From positions 3,472,001-3,536,000 of the forward strand of contig NZ_JABRVS010000001.1 of the NCBI RefSeq assembly GCF_013248905.1: DNA of 64,000 nucleotides, in the 5' to 3' direction. Positions 7,344-16,247 of the stretch are shown here, one piece after another. The stretch comes from Shewanella sp. VB17 (GTDB taxonomy: Bacteria > Pseudomonadota > Gammaproteobacteria > Enterobacterales > Shewanellaceae). The notes beneath the pieces are model-generated. The model did no database searches and was not told where the DNA came from. It saw only the letters and a program-made list of their open reading frames with translations. Each line of letters starts with the position of its first letter. The first letter of the stretch is position 1. The position numbers and the translations under genes are program-made.

Positions 7344-10300
7344 TTATGCTAACGCTGAGTCAATTTCAGCCATACAAGCTTCCAACGCATTTGTCGATAT
7401 CCCCAAACCCGTTACTTGCTTGTTTGCTTTGTTAATCAACTCTCGACTTTGCGTTGCTAGCAGCTCTTTCAATACCTCATTTTTCATATCCGCATATTTG
7501 ACCATTGAGTCTGAAAATCGCTCAGCTTGCTTATCTGGAGCAATATCACTCAGTTCTGTGGCTAACCTCGTGACCAACACAGATTGATCACTCTGAAATG
7601 AATGGAGTCCAAGTAATTCCCCTAGGGATTTCACTCCCTCTTCGGTAGACACGATTTTATTGTTACCAAGACGTTCCAATGCTTGCTCAATTCTCTTCAT
7701 GGACATCTCTCGCTTTACTTTTCGGGCAGTGTCACCCATGCCCAGAAAATGGCTACCCTGTAAGCTAGAGCATAAACTTTTAGTGATCCCAACTCCAATT
7801 ACAGCACCACAGATCACTAGTCCTACAGCAGTTATCATACCTAGACCACCAGAGCCTAAAATAAGCAACGCTGCTGCAATAGCACTGGTCGATAATACCG
7901 CGCCCGCCACGACAGTGGTGAGCACAGTGAACACTTTGGCACTGGGAGTAGCGTGTTTCCATGCATTAAAGGCACCAGATATCAAACGCTTCGTTACTCC
8001 GACGTTGCCCACTGCAAAACAGTCGCGTGCAATCGTGCCGACTTCTAACAGCGCCTGACGCTGTAATATGTAACTGGAAACCGCTCTTCCACGCGCTGCG
8101 AGCCCGCCATCGGATTGCATGCCTTTTATAAGAGCATTCACCATCACTTCAGTACTTCGGTGATCGCGCATTTCATTTGCTAACTGCTGCTCTGTTCCTG
8201 TTTGCAGTAAACCACCGATTAAAGCAACAACTGGTGCTGCCATGTCCTCTACAGGGAACATCATGGTAAACACACTCGCTAAAATGGGGCCACCAGTCAC
8301 TGAATTCATCGCCCCTTTACTCCCACCGACAACATAAGGTGCCATTTCAGCGGTATGCAACAAGGCTATCATCTCTGGCGTCATGGAAATATTCGCTTTA
8401 TCCGGTAACTCCTCCCGAGTCCCGTTTAAAATATCATGGACTTGATTTTGTACCGTACCAACCTGCCATACTGTTTTGACAGTATTAACCAATTCTGAAC
8501 CAAAAGTGTCTGGATTGGCCATAATAATGTTATATGTCTGAGTTAAATTGCCAGTCAATTCTCTGGCCTCTACCTGATGCACCATCGACCACTGATGCAA
8601 ATTTCCTAAGGCACTTGCTATCTCTTTAGGTGACACCAATGACGCAGCGGTAGACATTGGATTGAATGAAGATTTTGAATCCTTAACCGTCTTAAGCAAC
8701 GCAAGATAAGCCTCAGCCATATTGCTCATATTATTTTTCGCCAGCTGGCGCTCAAGGATGAGTTCTTTTATACTAGGTCGGTACTGAAGCGATTGATTAC
8801 CAACAAATTTTTGTATAACCCAAGTCTGCCAAGCATCGACACTGCTATAATCTCCTTGATCTGGATACCCGCCTTTACTTTGCGCATCAAAAGTCGCTTT
8901 TTTAAGCTTAATCAAATCAGTTTGATAATCATTATCAAGTTGTAATAATTGATTTATAATTTGTTTTAATTGATTTTTTTCTTCCTTATAAGCACGAAGT
9001 TCAGGTGACTTCAATTCTGCTAGCTGTTGAGCGAGATCATTAGGGTAAAGATCATTAAGGTATCTCTCACGATTTAATACCCTTTCGTTCAAAATGTGTT
9101 TTTGTTCAGTTAAATGACGAACCTCATTATTATTGGCGCGCAATTTAGGTAAAAAATCGACATATTGCTGTAAGTTGATCTTGGCTCGCTCACCTTGAGT
9201 CTCCTGAGCATATATCTTCAACTCTTGATGCATCACAGATAAACGCTTATTGTGATTCCCCGCAATCACTAATGTATCTTCTGCTTTTTGCATCTTATCT
9301 ATCGCACTGAACAAATTGGTATTAGCATCATGTTCAAGCTTGATATTGGCTAATAACACATTCAATTGTTCATTGAGTTTTCCATTGCGCATCCCCTCAG
9401 GAAGAGCATTAATGAGGTGTACAACCTTACCATAATATGCTTCGTACATTGATTCGCGTTCGCTCATGAAGCTGAGGTAGCCGACCTTGTTTTGAGTAAT
9501 CTGGCTTGCCAACCTCAATTGAGTAATATCTTGGTCCAAATTAATGTTCTGTCGATTATTCACACTAAGGCTTATCGCACTCAGACCTCGATGCCAAGAC
9601 AATTGGTGTTGGGCTTGAAGCACACTTTTAGTCAGTCCTGCAATATCGGGGTTAGCCACTTCTTTAAGCTCTGCTGCAATCCCATTAACCAGATTAAGAT
9701 CGTCAGCGATAACAGCGAAACCAAACATTAATTGAGCCCCCTTAGCCACCACCTCTTGCCCGACAAGATAAAGTAGGGATGCATACGTCTCATCTTCGGC
9801 TTCTGTATTATCCGGGTTTTCACGTAAAATATGGCTCAAACCCGCTGCACTGTAACGCATATCACTTGATTTGGCCGTCAGCTGAAGGGCATCCTCTAGG
9901 CTCTCTATTTCAATATCATGCAATCTCTTGGCTTCAACCAGTACCTTGTTAACAAACATTTGTGCGATTTCGGTTTGGGTTAAACGTTGGTGAGCGATGC
10001 TCTGATCGATTGCATTAACGGCTAATTCAACAGAATCATGGTCAAAATGCTCAACAAGTTGAACTAAGGTTTTTATATCAGGTAAAGCCTCACTGTTGTG
10101 CGCTTTCCCCTCTTGAAAAAAAACGTCAGCCAGATGTGTCTGCATCGCTGCTTTAGGCAATAAGGTTATCGCACTCAATGCCTGAGGACCCCGATAAGAG
10201 GAAACATGTTCAGTTGCACGAGTAAAAGGGGCAAACATTCTATAACAGCTCAGTAATTGAGGGCCCTCTAACTTGACCTGTAACGTTGCAGGTAACGCAT

Positions 10301-10568
10301 CGTGAAAGTCTATTACGTCTTGGTGCAATTGCGCCGTATCGGATAGCAAGGTTGACAACTTAGGCATGACAGCGGTTCTTTTCTCACAAGACTCTCGTTG
10401 TGTATCAACTGATTTAGCAAACAATACCATGTCGTCCCCGTTCTCTTTTGGTATCGCCGCCAGTGACTCTTTCAACACTCCAAGCGATTGCGTTAATGCA
10501 CTGCACTCTGTTTCAATTTTTGCTATCTCAGCAGAAATATCTGAGGGTTCAAGCGTAAAGTGACTCAC
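7344..10568 (-). CDS. Large orphan protein inside T3SS island, candidate effector
   Basis: A 1,074-aa protein I do not recognise. The first 500 or so residues are mostly helical and charged, and about residues 440-620 look coiled-coil (long runs of Q, L, E and K). A strongly hydrophobic stretch lies near residues 910-965 (VFTVLTTVVAGAVLS.., AAALLILGSGGLG.., ITAVGLVICGAVIGVG), probably two or three membrane spans. A helical tail follows. There is no N-terminal signal peptide. The start is a GTG five bases after a 62-aa gene, so translation is probably coupled. It stands alone between sctW and ssaM in its own transcription unit with an SsrB-type box upstream. That suggests a secreted membrane-active effector or giant translocator-like protein. 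Effector status is inference from location and architecture. Confidence 0.6.
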   Translation of the reverse strand: MSHFTLEPSDISAEIAKIETECSALTQSLGVLKESLAAIPKENGDDMVLFAKSVDTQRESCEKRTAVMPKLSTLLSDTAQLHQDVIDFHDALPATLQVKLEGPQLLSCYRMFAPFTRATEHVSSYRGPQALSAITLLPKAAMQTHLADVFFQEGKAHNSEALPDIKTLVQLVEHFDHDSVELAVNAIDQSIAHQRLTQTEIAQMFVNKVLVEAKRLHDIEIESLEDALQLTAKSSDMRYSAAGLSHILRENPDNTEAEDETYASLLYLVGQEVVAKGAQLMFGFAVIADDLNLVNGIAAELKEVANPDIAGLTKSVLQAQHQLSWHRGLSAISLSVNNRQNINLDQDITQLRLASQITQNKVGYLSFMSERESMYEAYYGKVVHLINALPEGMRNGKLNEQLNVLLANIKLEHDANTNLFSAIDKMQKAEDTLVIAGNHNKRLSVMHQELKIYAQETQGERAKINLQQYVDFLPKLRANNNEVRHLTEQKHILNERVLNRERYLNDLYPNDLAQQLAELKSPELRAYKEEKNQLKQIINQLLQLDNDYQTDLIKLKKATFDAQSKGGYPDQGDYSSVDAWQTWVIQKFVGNQSLQYRPSIKELILERQLAKNNMSNMAEAYLALLKTVKDSKSSFNPMSTAASLVSPKEIASALGNLHQWSMVHQVEARELTGNLTQTYNIIMANPDTFGSELVNTVKTVWQVGTVQNQVHDILNGTREELPDKANISMTPEMIALLHTAEMAPYVVGGSKGAMNSVTGGPILASVFTMMFPVEDMAAPVVALIGGLLQTGTEQQLANEMRDHRSTEVMVNALIKGMQSDGGLAARGRAVSSYILQRQALLEVGTIARDCFAVGNVGVTKRLISGAFNAWKHATPSAKVFTVLTTVVAGAVLSTSAIAAALLILGSGGLGMITAVGLVICGAVIGVGITKSLCSSLQGSHFLGMGDTARKVKREMSMKRIEQALERLGNNKIVSTEEGVKSLGELLGLHSFQSDQSVLVTRLATELSDIAPDKQAERFSDSMVKYADMKNEVLKELLATQSRELINKANKQVTGLGISTNALEACMAEIDSALA

Positions 10569-10573
10569 TGAGG

Positions 10574-10762
10574 CTAAGCCATTAAGTTAAGATGTAATGT
10601 GAACTTTGCTGATAAGTGATTCCATGCTTCCACATGATGTTGTAACACTTGCACCAGCTCTCCCTCTGAATAAATCGTCAGCGTGCCTTGCCCATTATCG
10701 ATAAGGCTCAGCCGCTCATTAACCTTCGCTGTACCACTAAACGCACTCATCTCTATGGCCAT
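10574..10762 (-). CDS. Small protein upstream of the 1,074-aa orphan
   Basis: A 62-aa acidic to neutral protein (MAIEMSAFSGTAK...) with a GGGGAT ribosome site seven bases before the ATG. The stop codon is five bases before the GTG start of the large orphan gene. Size and position suit a dedicated secretion chaperone or a translational-coupling leader for the large protein, but no family was recognised. No transmembrane segment is visible. Confidence 0.5.
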   Translation of the reverse strand: MAIEMSAFSGTAKVNERLSLIDNGQGTLTIYSEGELVQVLQHHVEAWNHLSAKFTLHLNLMA

Positions 10763-10845
10763 GTTTATCCCCTACACCCGTATTAATACTTAACGGTTAC
10801 TGATTCGCTAACGTGCGCCAATACACTTTCGTCGTGGTCTAGCAG

Positions 10846-10962
10846 CTAACCTATAAATTCAATAGTTTCATCACTCGTTGCAGGCATAGGTCGGCTCATT
10901 AAGTACAATAAAGGATCTGGCTCATAACTCATGCAGCCTATGCTTTGCTCTGCCAATCTCAT
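10846..10962 (-). CDS. Possible 38-aa small ORF in the sctW downstream gap
   Basis: The 320-base gap 10763-11082 holds an SsrB-type box at its start, then this short ATG-to-TAG frame (MRLAEQSIGCMSYEPD..). It has no convincing ribosome site and no recognised relatives. It may be the remnant of a lost gene or simply leader RNA of the 62-aa/1,074-aa unit. Nothing else was seen in the gap. Confidence 0.15.
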   Translation of the reverse strand: MRLAEQSIGCMSYEPDPLLYLMSRPMPATSDETIEFIG

Positions 10963-11050
10963 GTTGAGCTGTCAACAACTACGCCACTATTTACGCGGTT
11001 TCATCAATATCGACGTATTCATAGTGAACTTTTAGACAATAGATACCTAT

Positions 11051-11068
11051 CAGGTATACACCTTAAAT
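11051..11068. promoter_or_regulatory. Candidate SsrB-type 7-4-7 palindrome upstream of the orphan unit
   Basis: ATCAGGT-ATAC-ACCTTAA is identical in both half-sites to the ssaM copy. It lies just downstream of the sctW stop codon and 289 bases before the 62-aa gene on the same strand. It is the only visible promoter-like element for the 62-aa/1,074-aa transcription unit. Confidence 0.55.
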
Positions 11069-11082
11069 GCACTGTTTATGCA

Positions 11083-12114
11083 CTACTCCTGATCCCCCCA
11101 TTCATCTAATAAACTCAGCATAGCCTCCTCGACATGTTCTTTTTGCTCTGGATCACGAAAACAATCTAATGGCACCATCCCAACTAACTCTCGCCAGCGT
11201 CGTAGAAAACCTAATCGCCTTGCCGAAAGTAATGGTAAGCATTTTATCTGCTCATCTAGCCATTGAGGGTAAACCCAAGCTTGTTCAATTAATCGCAACG
11301 TCACCTTTAACACTTCATCGCCTTCTAGGTGAGTGGCTCGCCCCAGAAAATGGCAATGTTCCTCTAAGGTCATGAAAATTAATAACCGACGTAAATCATC
11401 AACTACAGCAACCACCTTGACCATATTACGAGCGGCACCTTCATCGTTTAATGGTCCTGACAAAGCCCGTAAAAGCACACGGATCCGCTGACGCCTATCT
11501 GGCAGATCTTTGAGCATATCAAACCACTTAGCCAGTCCTGCCTCGCCCCTAGCAGCATGCTGATACATCTGCCTTAATCCCTGCAGCCCCAGTTGATCTA
11601 AAGGCAAACCTTCCATTGCGGCAAATAGAGCAATTTCTGCGCCTTCTTGTGCTAGAAGCTCATTGAGCGCCTGCTTAAGTTTCTTCATCGCTGCGTCACC
11701 AAGCTTGCCAGACATCACTAACGCCATCATCAGGAGCATCATGCTGCCACTGTTCATCCCTAACTGTTTTAATTGAAAAAGGATTTTATCGCCATCACCT
11801 AAACTGGCAAATTGCTCTACCAGTTTATTCACTGTGGTTGACTGCTCTTGTCCCAACTGCTGCATTAACTTTTCTAACGCGGCAAATCTTGGATCTTCAG
11901 GTTCCTGGCTCAAAGTGATTTTTTTGAGGTGACTGCTTAAACCTAAACTTAATCCTTCCATGGTCTCTTCCAATGCTTCAGCGCGCACTGATGCTAACTC
12001 TGCCGCTGCCATCGCGATAACATTATTTGCAGGACTTATCTGGGTCTGAGTGCCATGAACTTCCTGTGACTGATGAAAATCTAACGAACTTGCCCCATCA
12101 ATTCTGACCATCAT
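11083..12114 (-). CDS. sctW: T3SS gatekeeper SctW (SsaL/InvE/YopN-TyeA-like)
   Basis: A 343-aa helical protein at the ssaL position, after sctL. The N-terminal stretch (SSLDFHQSQEVHGTQ..) is unstructured, then come helical bundles with the HrpJ-type pattern (..ALEKLMQQLGQEQ.., ..LLMMALVMSGKLGDAAMKKL..) and a C-terminal TyeA-like domain (..FLRRWRELVGMVP..). The family holds back effectors until translocators have been secreted or host contact occurs. The ATG at 12114 is preferred over 12126 because GAGGAG lies five bases upstream. It ends the needle/basal-body unit that begins with the AraC gene. Confidence 0.85.
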   Translation of the reverse strand: MMVRIDGASSLDFHQSQEVHGTQTQISPANNVIAMAAAELASVRAEALEETMEGLSLGLSSHLKKITLSQEPEDPRFAALEKLMQQLGQEQSTTVNKLVEQFASLGDGDKILFQLKQLGMNSGSMMLLMMALVMSGKLGDAAMKKLKQALNELLAQEGAEIALFAAMEGLPLDQLGLQGLRQMYQHAARGEAGLAKWFDMLKDLPDRRQRIRVLLRALSGPLNDEGAARNMVKVVAVVDDLRRLLIFMTLEEHCHFLGRATHLEGDEVLKVTLRLIEQAWVYPQWLDEQIKCLPLLSARRLGFLRRWRELVGMVPLDCFRDPEQKEHVEEAMLSLLDEWGDQE

Positions 12115-12164
12115 TTCACTCCTCAATAATTAAGTAACCTGAACTCGGAATATGCCACAAAAGG

Positions 12165-12824
12165 TTAAGCGCCAAGGTTTTGCATCAAAGCCTCACCGAC
12201 AAAAGTCTCTAACAAGAGGTTAAGATGCTCAGTCAAATCAATGCTTGCCGTTAGGGATGTAGAACTTAACTCTGCTTGACCCGAAGATAATCTTGATGAT
12301 ATTTCCACCTTTAAACTGCCTTCAAATGCCAACTTCATCGCTTGATAATCCTCAGCGGCCACCTGTAAAACCACCCCATCTTGACCAACTCTATCACTCA
12401 CCTGCGTTGTCAATCGTTTAATGAGAAATGGGGAAGGATTTTGCTCTAACGTCCAAGCTTTCAATACCATTTTAATCTTCTCTGCAATACTCGATTGCAA
12501 TGTTTCCAGCACAGCTTGGGTTAATTGCGTTTCATCAAAATGCCACTTAACGGCCTCTGCCACAGCGTCAGCTTTGGCTTCTTTATGCCATTGAATCGAT
12601 GCATCTTCAGCTTGCTGCTGTGCTAATGCTACAATCTCTATTGCTCGGTTCTGAGCTGAATCTCTCTGCTTACGAGCTTTTTTGATTGATTGGGAAATTC
12701 TCTTTCTGGCTTCTTGTTCTAATGTTGCAACTGACTTCGCCCTATCCATTTCACTGGCACTCACCCATTTATGACTTTGACGTTGCACACGACACGTCTG
12801 CACATTGATTAAAAATGGATTCAT
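12165..12824 (-). CDS. sctL: T3SS stator SctL (SsaK/YscL-like)
   Basis: A 219-aa FliH/YscL-family protein. After a short N-terminus (MNPFLINVQTCRV) there is a long helical charged region, about residues 40-120 (..EQEARKRISQSIKKARKQRDS..), then a C-terminal domain that binds the ATPase. SctL dimers tether SctN to the SctQ/SctK sorting platform. The start at 12824 is chosen because its ATG overlaps the sctK stop (ATGA), which indicates translational coupling. A longer reading to 12851 would add nine residues inside sctK. Confidence 0.85.
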   Translation of the reverse strand: MNPFLINVQTCRVQRQSHKWVSASEMDRAKSVATLEQEARKRISQSIKKARKQRDSAQNRAIEIVALAQQQAEDASIQWHKEAKADAVAEAVKWHFDETQLTQAVLETLQSSIAEKIKMVLKAWTLEQNPSPFLIKRLTTQVSDRVGQDGVVLQVAAEDYQAMKLAFEGSLKVEISSRLSSGQAELSSTSLTASIDLTEHLNLLLETFVGEALMQNLGA

Positions 12825-13504
12825 AATAAACGCTCCAACCTCAATAACCATCTCGGAATATCCACTTCATCTGCAACCCGATATGCCAATATATTTTCCG
12901 GTGATAATCGCTTGGGTGTCAATGTCAATGCTAGGGCTAACCACAGTGGGTCTTCCTTCCATTGCCGTTCAACTAAAGCAATACCGACCCCCATGGCTTG
13001 TTCAACTAGCTTATCGGGCGCAAGAATAGGTGTCTGCTGTTCAACATTTAGTGTCGGCCTTTGAGGCCACATAGCCCACGCTTGCTGGATTTGCACCGGT
13101 GTTAACACACAAGCCAGTGCATCACGATATTCACGTAACGATAAATATTCAGGCACATTGAGATAAAATAAACCTAGTACCGTCACTATCGCTTCAATTT
13201 TAAAACGTATATCCAACATTGTTAGCTGCTGACACGTCAATTGAGTTGGTAACACCCTCACTGATAAGCCATAACGCTTCACCACTAACGCCTCTATCTG
13301 TATGCCTAATTGAGTATTAGCCTGATATTTATCCTGCCAAATACCCAAATCCAATGTTGTCCACCAACTCGGATGCATACTTGATACAGGCTGGTAAACG
13401 AGATGATTAAATGCCTTTAATTCGACATTCATTAATGTCTCTATCGTCAATCCTCTTGATGTGGCTTCGACAGACATATCCGCTTCTGGTACCGCTTGAA
13501 TCAT
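12821..13504 (-). CDS. sctK: T3SS sorting-platform adaptor SctK (YscK/STM1410-like)
   Basis: A 227-aa soluble protein between sctJ and sctL, where SPI-2 carries its sctK gene. The central part (..FNHLVYQPVSSMHPSWW..) and the C-terminal part (..RLSPENILAYRVADEVDIPRW..) fit the OrgA/MxiK/YscK family, which bridges the inner-membrane ring and SctQ pods. Sequence conservation is low in the family, so position and size carry weight. A strong GAGGGG ribosome site precedes the ATG at 13504. It overlaps sctL by four bases. Confidence 0.75.
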   Translation of the reverse strand: MIQAVPEADMSVEATSRGLTIETLMNVELKAFNHLVYQPVSSMHPSWWTTLDLGIWQDKYQANTQLGIQIEALVVKRYGLSVRVLPTQLTCQQLTMLDIRFKIEAIVTVLGLFYLNVPEYLSLREYRDALACVLTPVQIQQAWAMWPQRPTLNVEQQTPILAPDKLVEQAMGVGIALVERQWKEDPLWLALALTLTPKRLSPENILAYRVADEVDIPRWLLRLERLL

Positions 13505-13544
13505 GGCTTACCCCTCACTGAGTTCATAACTAAATCACTGCTAT

Positions 13545-14267
13545 TTACTTACGTCTCATCCACCACATACCACCTATACTCATCAAAAATATCCCTGACA
13601 AACTGATCACAATAGGCAACTTATACTGTTCCACCTTCGCGGTGATCTGATCCACACTGCTCGATTGCGTCGGTGATGTGATCGGTTGGTAACGATAGCT
13701 AGTCGCCTGAAGGTAAACACTGATATGCTCAAAATCTAAACCTGGCACCGCATTTTGAATCAAACTTTTAATCTGATTCTCAGAATTAGATAAATTAGCC
13801 TGGGGTGAATATTTTATATAAACTGAGGCCGACTTATTCTGGAGAACTTCTCTGTTAGTATCCGGTGCAGGTTCTGCAATAGAAACCCGTGCGCTAATCA
13901 CACCATCCATACTCGATAAAGTACGTTCAAGCTGTTGCTCCTTAAGGTAACCCATTTTCGCCTCTTCCTGCGCTGGTGATGTCACAAGCTGTCCAGAAGG
14001 AAACAAATCTTCAATATTGGAGAAATGAGGCTTAGGAAAACCATTTTGACGCAACAACTCTACGGCATTGATAAACTGATCTTTTTCTATTTTCAAGCTC
14101 ACCTTACCTGACTTTTGATCCGCTTCTGCCGTGGCATCAATATGATTTAGCATTAATAGTGCCACCATCTGATTAGCGTCGTCCTGAGGAAGATCTCGAA
14201 AAAGATCGACTTTACATCCGCTGAGCATCAGCACTAAAAATAACAACGACCATTTAAGATATTTCAT
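13545..14267 (-). CDS. sctJ: T3SS inner-ring lipoprotein SctJ (SsaJ)
   Basis: A 240-aa YscJ/PrgK-family lipoprotein. The signal peptide ends in the lipobox LSGC at residues 15-18. The family motif region follows (..QDDANQMVALLMLNHIDATAE.., ..FPKPHFSNIEDLFP..), with a C-terminal transmembrane helix near residues 218-237 and the tail WWMRRK. It builds the inner-membrane ring with SctD. The start overlaps the sctI stop by four bases. Confidence 0.95.
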   Translation of the reverse strand: MKYLKWSLLFLVLMLSGCKVDLFRDLPQDDANQMVALLMLNHIDATAEADQKSGKVSLKIEKDQFINAVELLRQNGFPKPHFSNIEDLFPSGQLVTSPAQEEAKMGYLKEQQLERTLSSMDGVISARVSIAEPAPDTNREVLQNKSASVYIKYSPQANLSNSENQIKSLIQNAVPGLDFEHISVYLQATSYRYQPITSPTQSSSVDQITAKVEQYKLPIVISLSGIFLMSIGGMWWMRRK

Positions 14268-14650
14268 TGCATATTCACCAATTTATTTATCGACTGAGAT
14301 AAGGAGCCCGCTGTTTTTGCCGCAAGGTCGACCTCTATAACGGCTTTCGCCATCAACATTTGGCCACCTAACATGGCTTCTGGTGAGGGAGCGTAACTCA
14401 CACCTGAAGTGCCGAGGATGTTCTCAGCTACGGTTGGCTCAATGGCTCCAGACTGGCTGGCCATATTAGCCAAAGGCCTATCACCACCAGCCTGTGTCAC
14501 CAAGTTAGTCGCCTGAGTAATCGCAGGTGTACCAAGTTGCATAAATTGAGAAAATTTATCAGCTAATCCAGCATCTTTATCGACAGCTTCTGGCTTAGTA
14601 GCTTGCTTTGCAGCAACCTCAGCTAACTGACTAACGGTGTTAATTTCCAT
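14264..14650 (-). CDS. sctI: T3SS inner rod SctI (SsaI)
   Basis: A 128-aa small helical protein between ssaH and sctJ. The N-terminal half is polar and flexible. The C-terminal half (..MLGGQMLMAKAVIEVDLAAKTAGSL.. SINKLVNMQ) is the amphipathic helix typical of inner-rod subunits (YscI/PrgJ/SsaI), which polymerise below the needle. It overlaps the upstream ssaH gene by 11 bases and sctJ by four, so the block is tightly coupled. Confidence 0.85.
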   Translation of the reverse strand: MEINTVSQLAEVAAKQATKPEAVDKDAGLADKFSQFMQLGTPAITQATNLVTQAGGDRPLANMASQSGAIEPTVAENILGTSGVSYAPSPEAMLGGQMLMAKAVIEVDLAAKTAGSLSQSINKLVNMQ

Positions 14651-14948
14651 TTTGGCCTCCGGTTAACAGATGACAAATTAATTCATTGCGTCCAACGACA
14701 GGTCCCATACCTGAAAACAATAATTGCAATCCTTGCGCGGCATCACTGTGGCAAAGTTTAAGCTCACGAAGGGCCTTTGCTGGTTCATTTAAAGCAAAAT
14801 AAATCACACTGGTACAAATTCTTCTATCTTCATCGTCTCCAATAAGTTGAGGGAAAATAGCCAATAAAGCATACGCCTGTTTATGTAAACCATGGTTCGA
14901 TGCGGCAATGGCCACTTCTACCAATAGCTGCTTATCTTCACTGTTCAT
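14640..14948 (-). CDS. ssaH: SsaH/YscG-like needle chaperone
   Basis: A 102-aa TPR-like helical protein (..EVAIAASNHGLHKQAYALLAIFP.., ..ALNEPAKALRELKLC..) directly after the needle gene sctF, the place of ssaH. YscG-type proteins pair with YscE-type partners to keep the needle subunit monomeric. The YscE-like partner candidate here is the 62-aa SsaE-like protein further upstream. It is longer than Salmonella SsaH as I recall it. Assignment rests on TPR character and position. Confidence 0.7.
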   Translation of the reverse strand: MNSEDKQLLVEVAIAASNHGLHKQAYALLAIFPQLIGDDEDRRICTSVIYFALNEPAKALRELKLCHSDAAQGLQLLFSGMGPVVGRNELICHLLTGGQNGN

Positions 14949-15000
14949 ATACTTCCCTCTGATATGCCATAAAAAATACGGTAACTAGCCTATCTATTCA

Positions 15001-15213
15001 TTACATTTTAGAAATGATCCCTTGGATCATGTCTTTCATCGTCTTTATCACTGCACTTTCCATATTCACAAAACTTGAATATTGCTGCATCGCAAATTGA
15101 GCCTTCATCATTTTTTCTGGATCATTCACCCCTCCAGACATCTTAGACTGAGCCTCTTGGGCAGATCTCGTCGCCTGTTGAGACATCTGATTAACCATTG
15201 CACTTATGTCCAT
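15001..15213 (-). CDS. sctF: T3SS needle subunit SctF (SsaG)
   Basis: A 70-aa needle protein: MDISAMVNQMSQQATR..., a helical hairpin with a central turn (..GGVNDPEKMMKAQFAMQQYSSF..) and the conserved C-terminal helix ..VIKTMKDMIQGIISKM. The ATG at 15213 is chosen over a longer reading to 15312 because a near-perfect AAGGAGG lies six bases upstream and because needle subunits start this way. It follows the AraC regulator gene by ten bases, so both are likely on one mRNA. Confidence 0.93.
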   Translation of the reverse strand: MDISAMVNQMSQQATRSAQEAQSKMSGGVNDPEKMMKAQFAMQQYSSFVNMESAVIKTMKDMIQGIISKM

Positions 15214-15223
15214 ATAAACCTCC

Positions 15224-15922
15224 TTAAGCCACTGCGGAACGCATCGTAGTTGGACAACACAGATAACGTTTCTTAAATGCGTCAGTAAAATGAGAGTGAT
15301 GACTAAACCCACTGTCCAGCGCGATATCTGTAATTTTTTTGTCCGTTGTAATCAGTTGTTGACGCGCATAAATTAAGCGCTGCTCTAACAACCACTGTTT
15401 CGCTGATACCCCATAATTTTTATAGAATAAGCAATTAAGTTTACGCACCTCTACCCCCAAGTTTGCTGCAAATGTTGCCACAGACCAGGGTTGCATAAAA
15501 TGTGCTTCCAAATAATTGATCACTTTATTGTTATGTGCTAAAAAATAACGTAAAAGTCCAGAAAAGTAGTGTTTATCCATACTTAGGCAATAGATAAAAA
15601 TAAACTTCATTAATAACAATCTATTACCATTAAACTGTTCGATAATATTACCGAGTTCACTAAATACTGGTATCACCTTAATGGGGGCAATGTTAAGGGC
15701 TTGGCTATCATCATTAGGCCCGAGCAAATCCATCACTTCATGATAAAGGGCGTGTAACTCTCCGGGATAACAAAATAGATTTAACCAACTTTTACGATCT
15801 GCCATCGACACACTTGCCTCATCTGTCGTGATGACCAATTGGTCACCATCAACGTCTATGATGTCACCTTGATAATGTATTTTGCCTGCTTGTCTAAACA
15901 AGATAATTTGTATCTCACTCAT
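15224..15922 (-). CDS. AraC-family T3SS regulator (EsrC-like)
   Basis: A 232-aa protein with a C-terminal AraC/XylS double helix-turn-helix (about residues 138-228: ..WSVATFAANLGVEVRKLN.. and ..ITDIALDSGFSHHSHFTDAFKKRY). The N-terminal half shows no recognised ligand fold. In Edwardsiella an AraC-type regulator, EsrC, lies inside a closely related T3SS island and is itself activated by EsrB. This gene has the same size and type, and carries a 7-4-7 SsrB-type box 60 bases upstream of its GGGG-preceded ATG. It stands directly before the needle gene, so it likely feeds forward on its own operon or other T3SS units. Confidence 0.85.
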   Translation of the reverse strand: MSEIQIILFRQAGKIHYQGDIIDVDGDQLVITTDEASVSMADRKSWLNLFCYPGELHALYHEVMDLLGPNDDSQALNIAPIKVIPVFSELGNIIEQFNGNRLLLMKFIFIYCLSMDKHYFSGLLRYFLAHNNKVINYLEAHFMQPWSVATFAANLGVEVRKLNCLFYKNYGVSAKQWLLEQRLIYARQQLITTDKKITDIALDSGFSHHSHFTDAFKKRYLCCPTTMRSAVA

Positions 15923-15981
15923 GTAGCTAACCCCTTACTGCAAACTATGAGTTATTGTCAGGCATAGACAGAGGCATTGAC

Positions 15982-15999
15982 ATCAGGTGTTAACCTGAG
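15982..15999. promoter_or_regulatory. Candidate SsrB-type 7-4-7 palindrome upstream of the AraC gene
   Basis: ATCAGGT-GTTA-ACCTGAG lies 60 bases before the AraC start codon. The left half matches the other three copies exactly. The right half deviates to ACCTGAG, which makes this copy more symmetric (TCAGGT/ACCTGA). A further half-site, ACCTTAA, is present near 16042. Confidence 0.55.
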
Positions 16000-16247
16000 A
16001 TACGCCTGCCTAATATTGATAAGATGAGCCATAAGTTAGCTTGACACCTTAATGTTGGCTATAAAACAAACAAAAAATATCAGCGCGGTGCGTACTTATT
16101 CAATAAACAATTGATTTTTGGTATTTAAGTACGTAAAAATGTGACTAATAAATAGCTTAGATACTATACTCAATACCAAATCATGACATTGAATATATTA
16201 ACAATATCATCATGCTCATAAAAGTTAACTCTGGACTCTTATTTATT

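Noticed and set aside
7660..8058. 132-codon plus-strand frame opposite the 1,074-aa gene
   Set aside because: Shadow of the coding strand, rich in Pro/Thr/Ala, no ribosome site.
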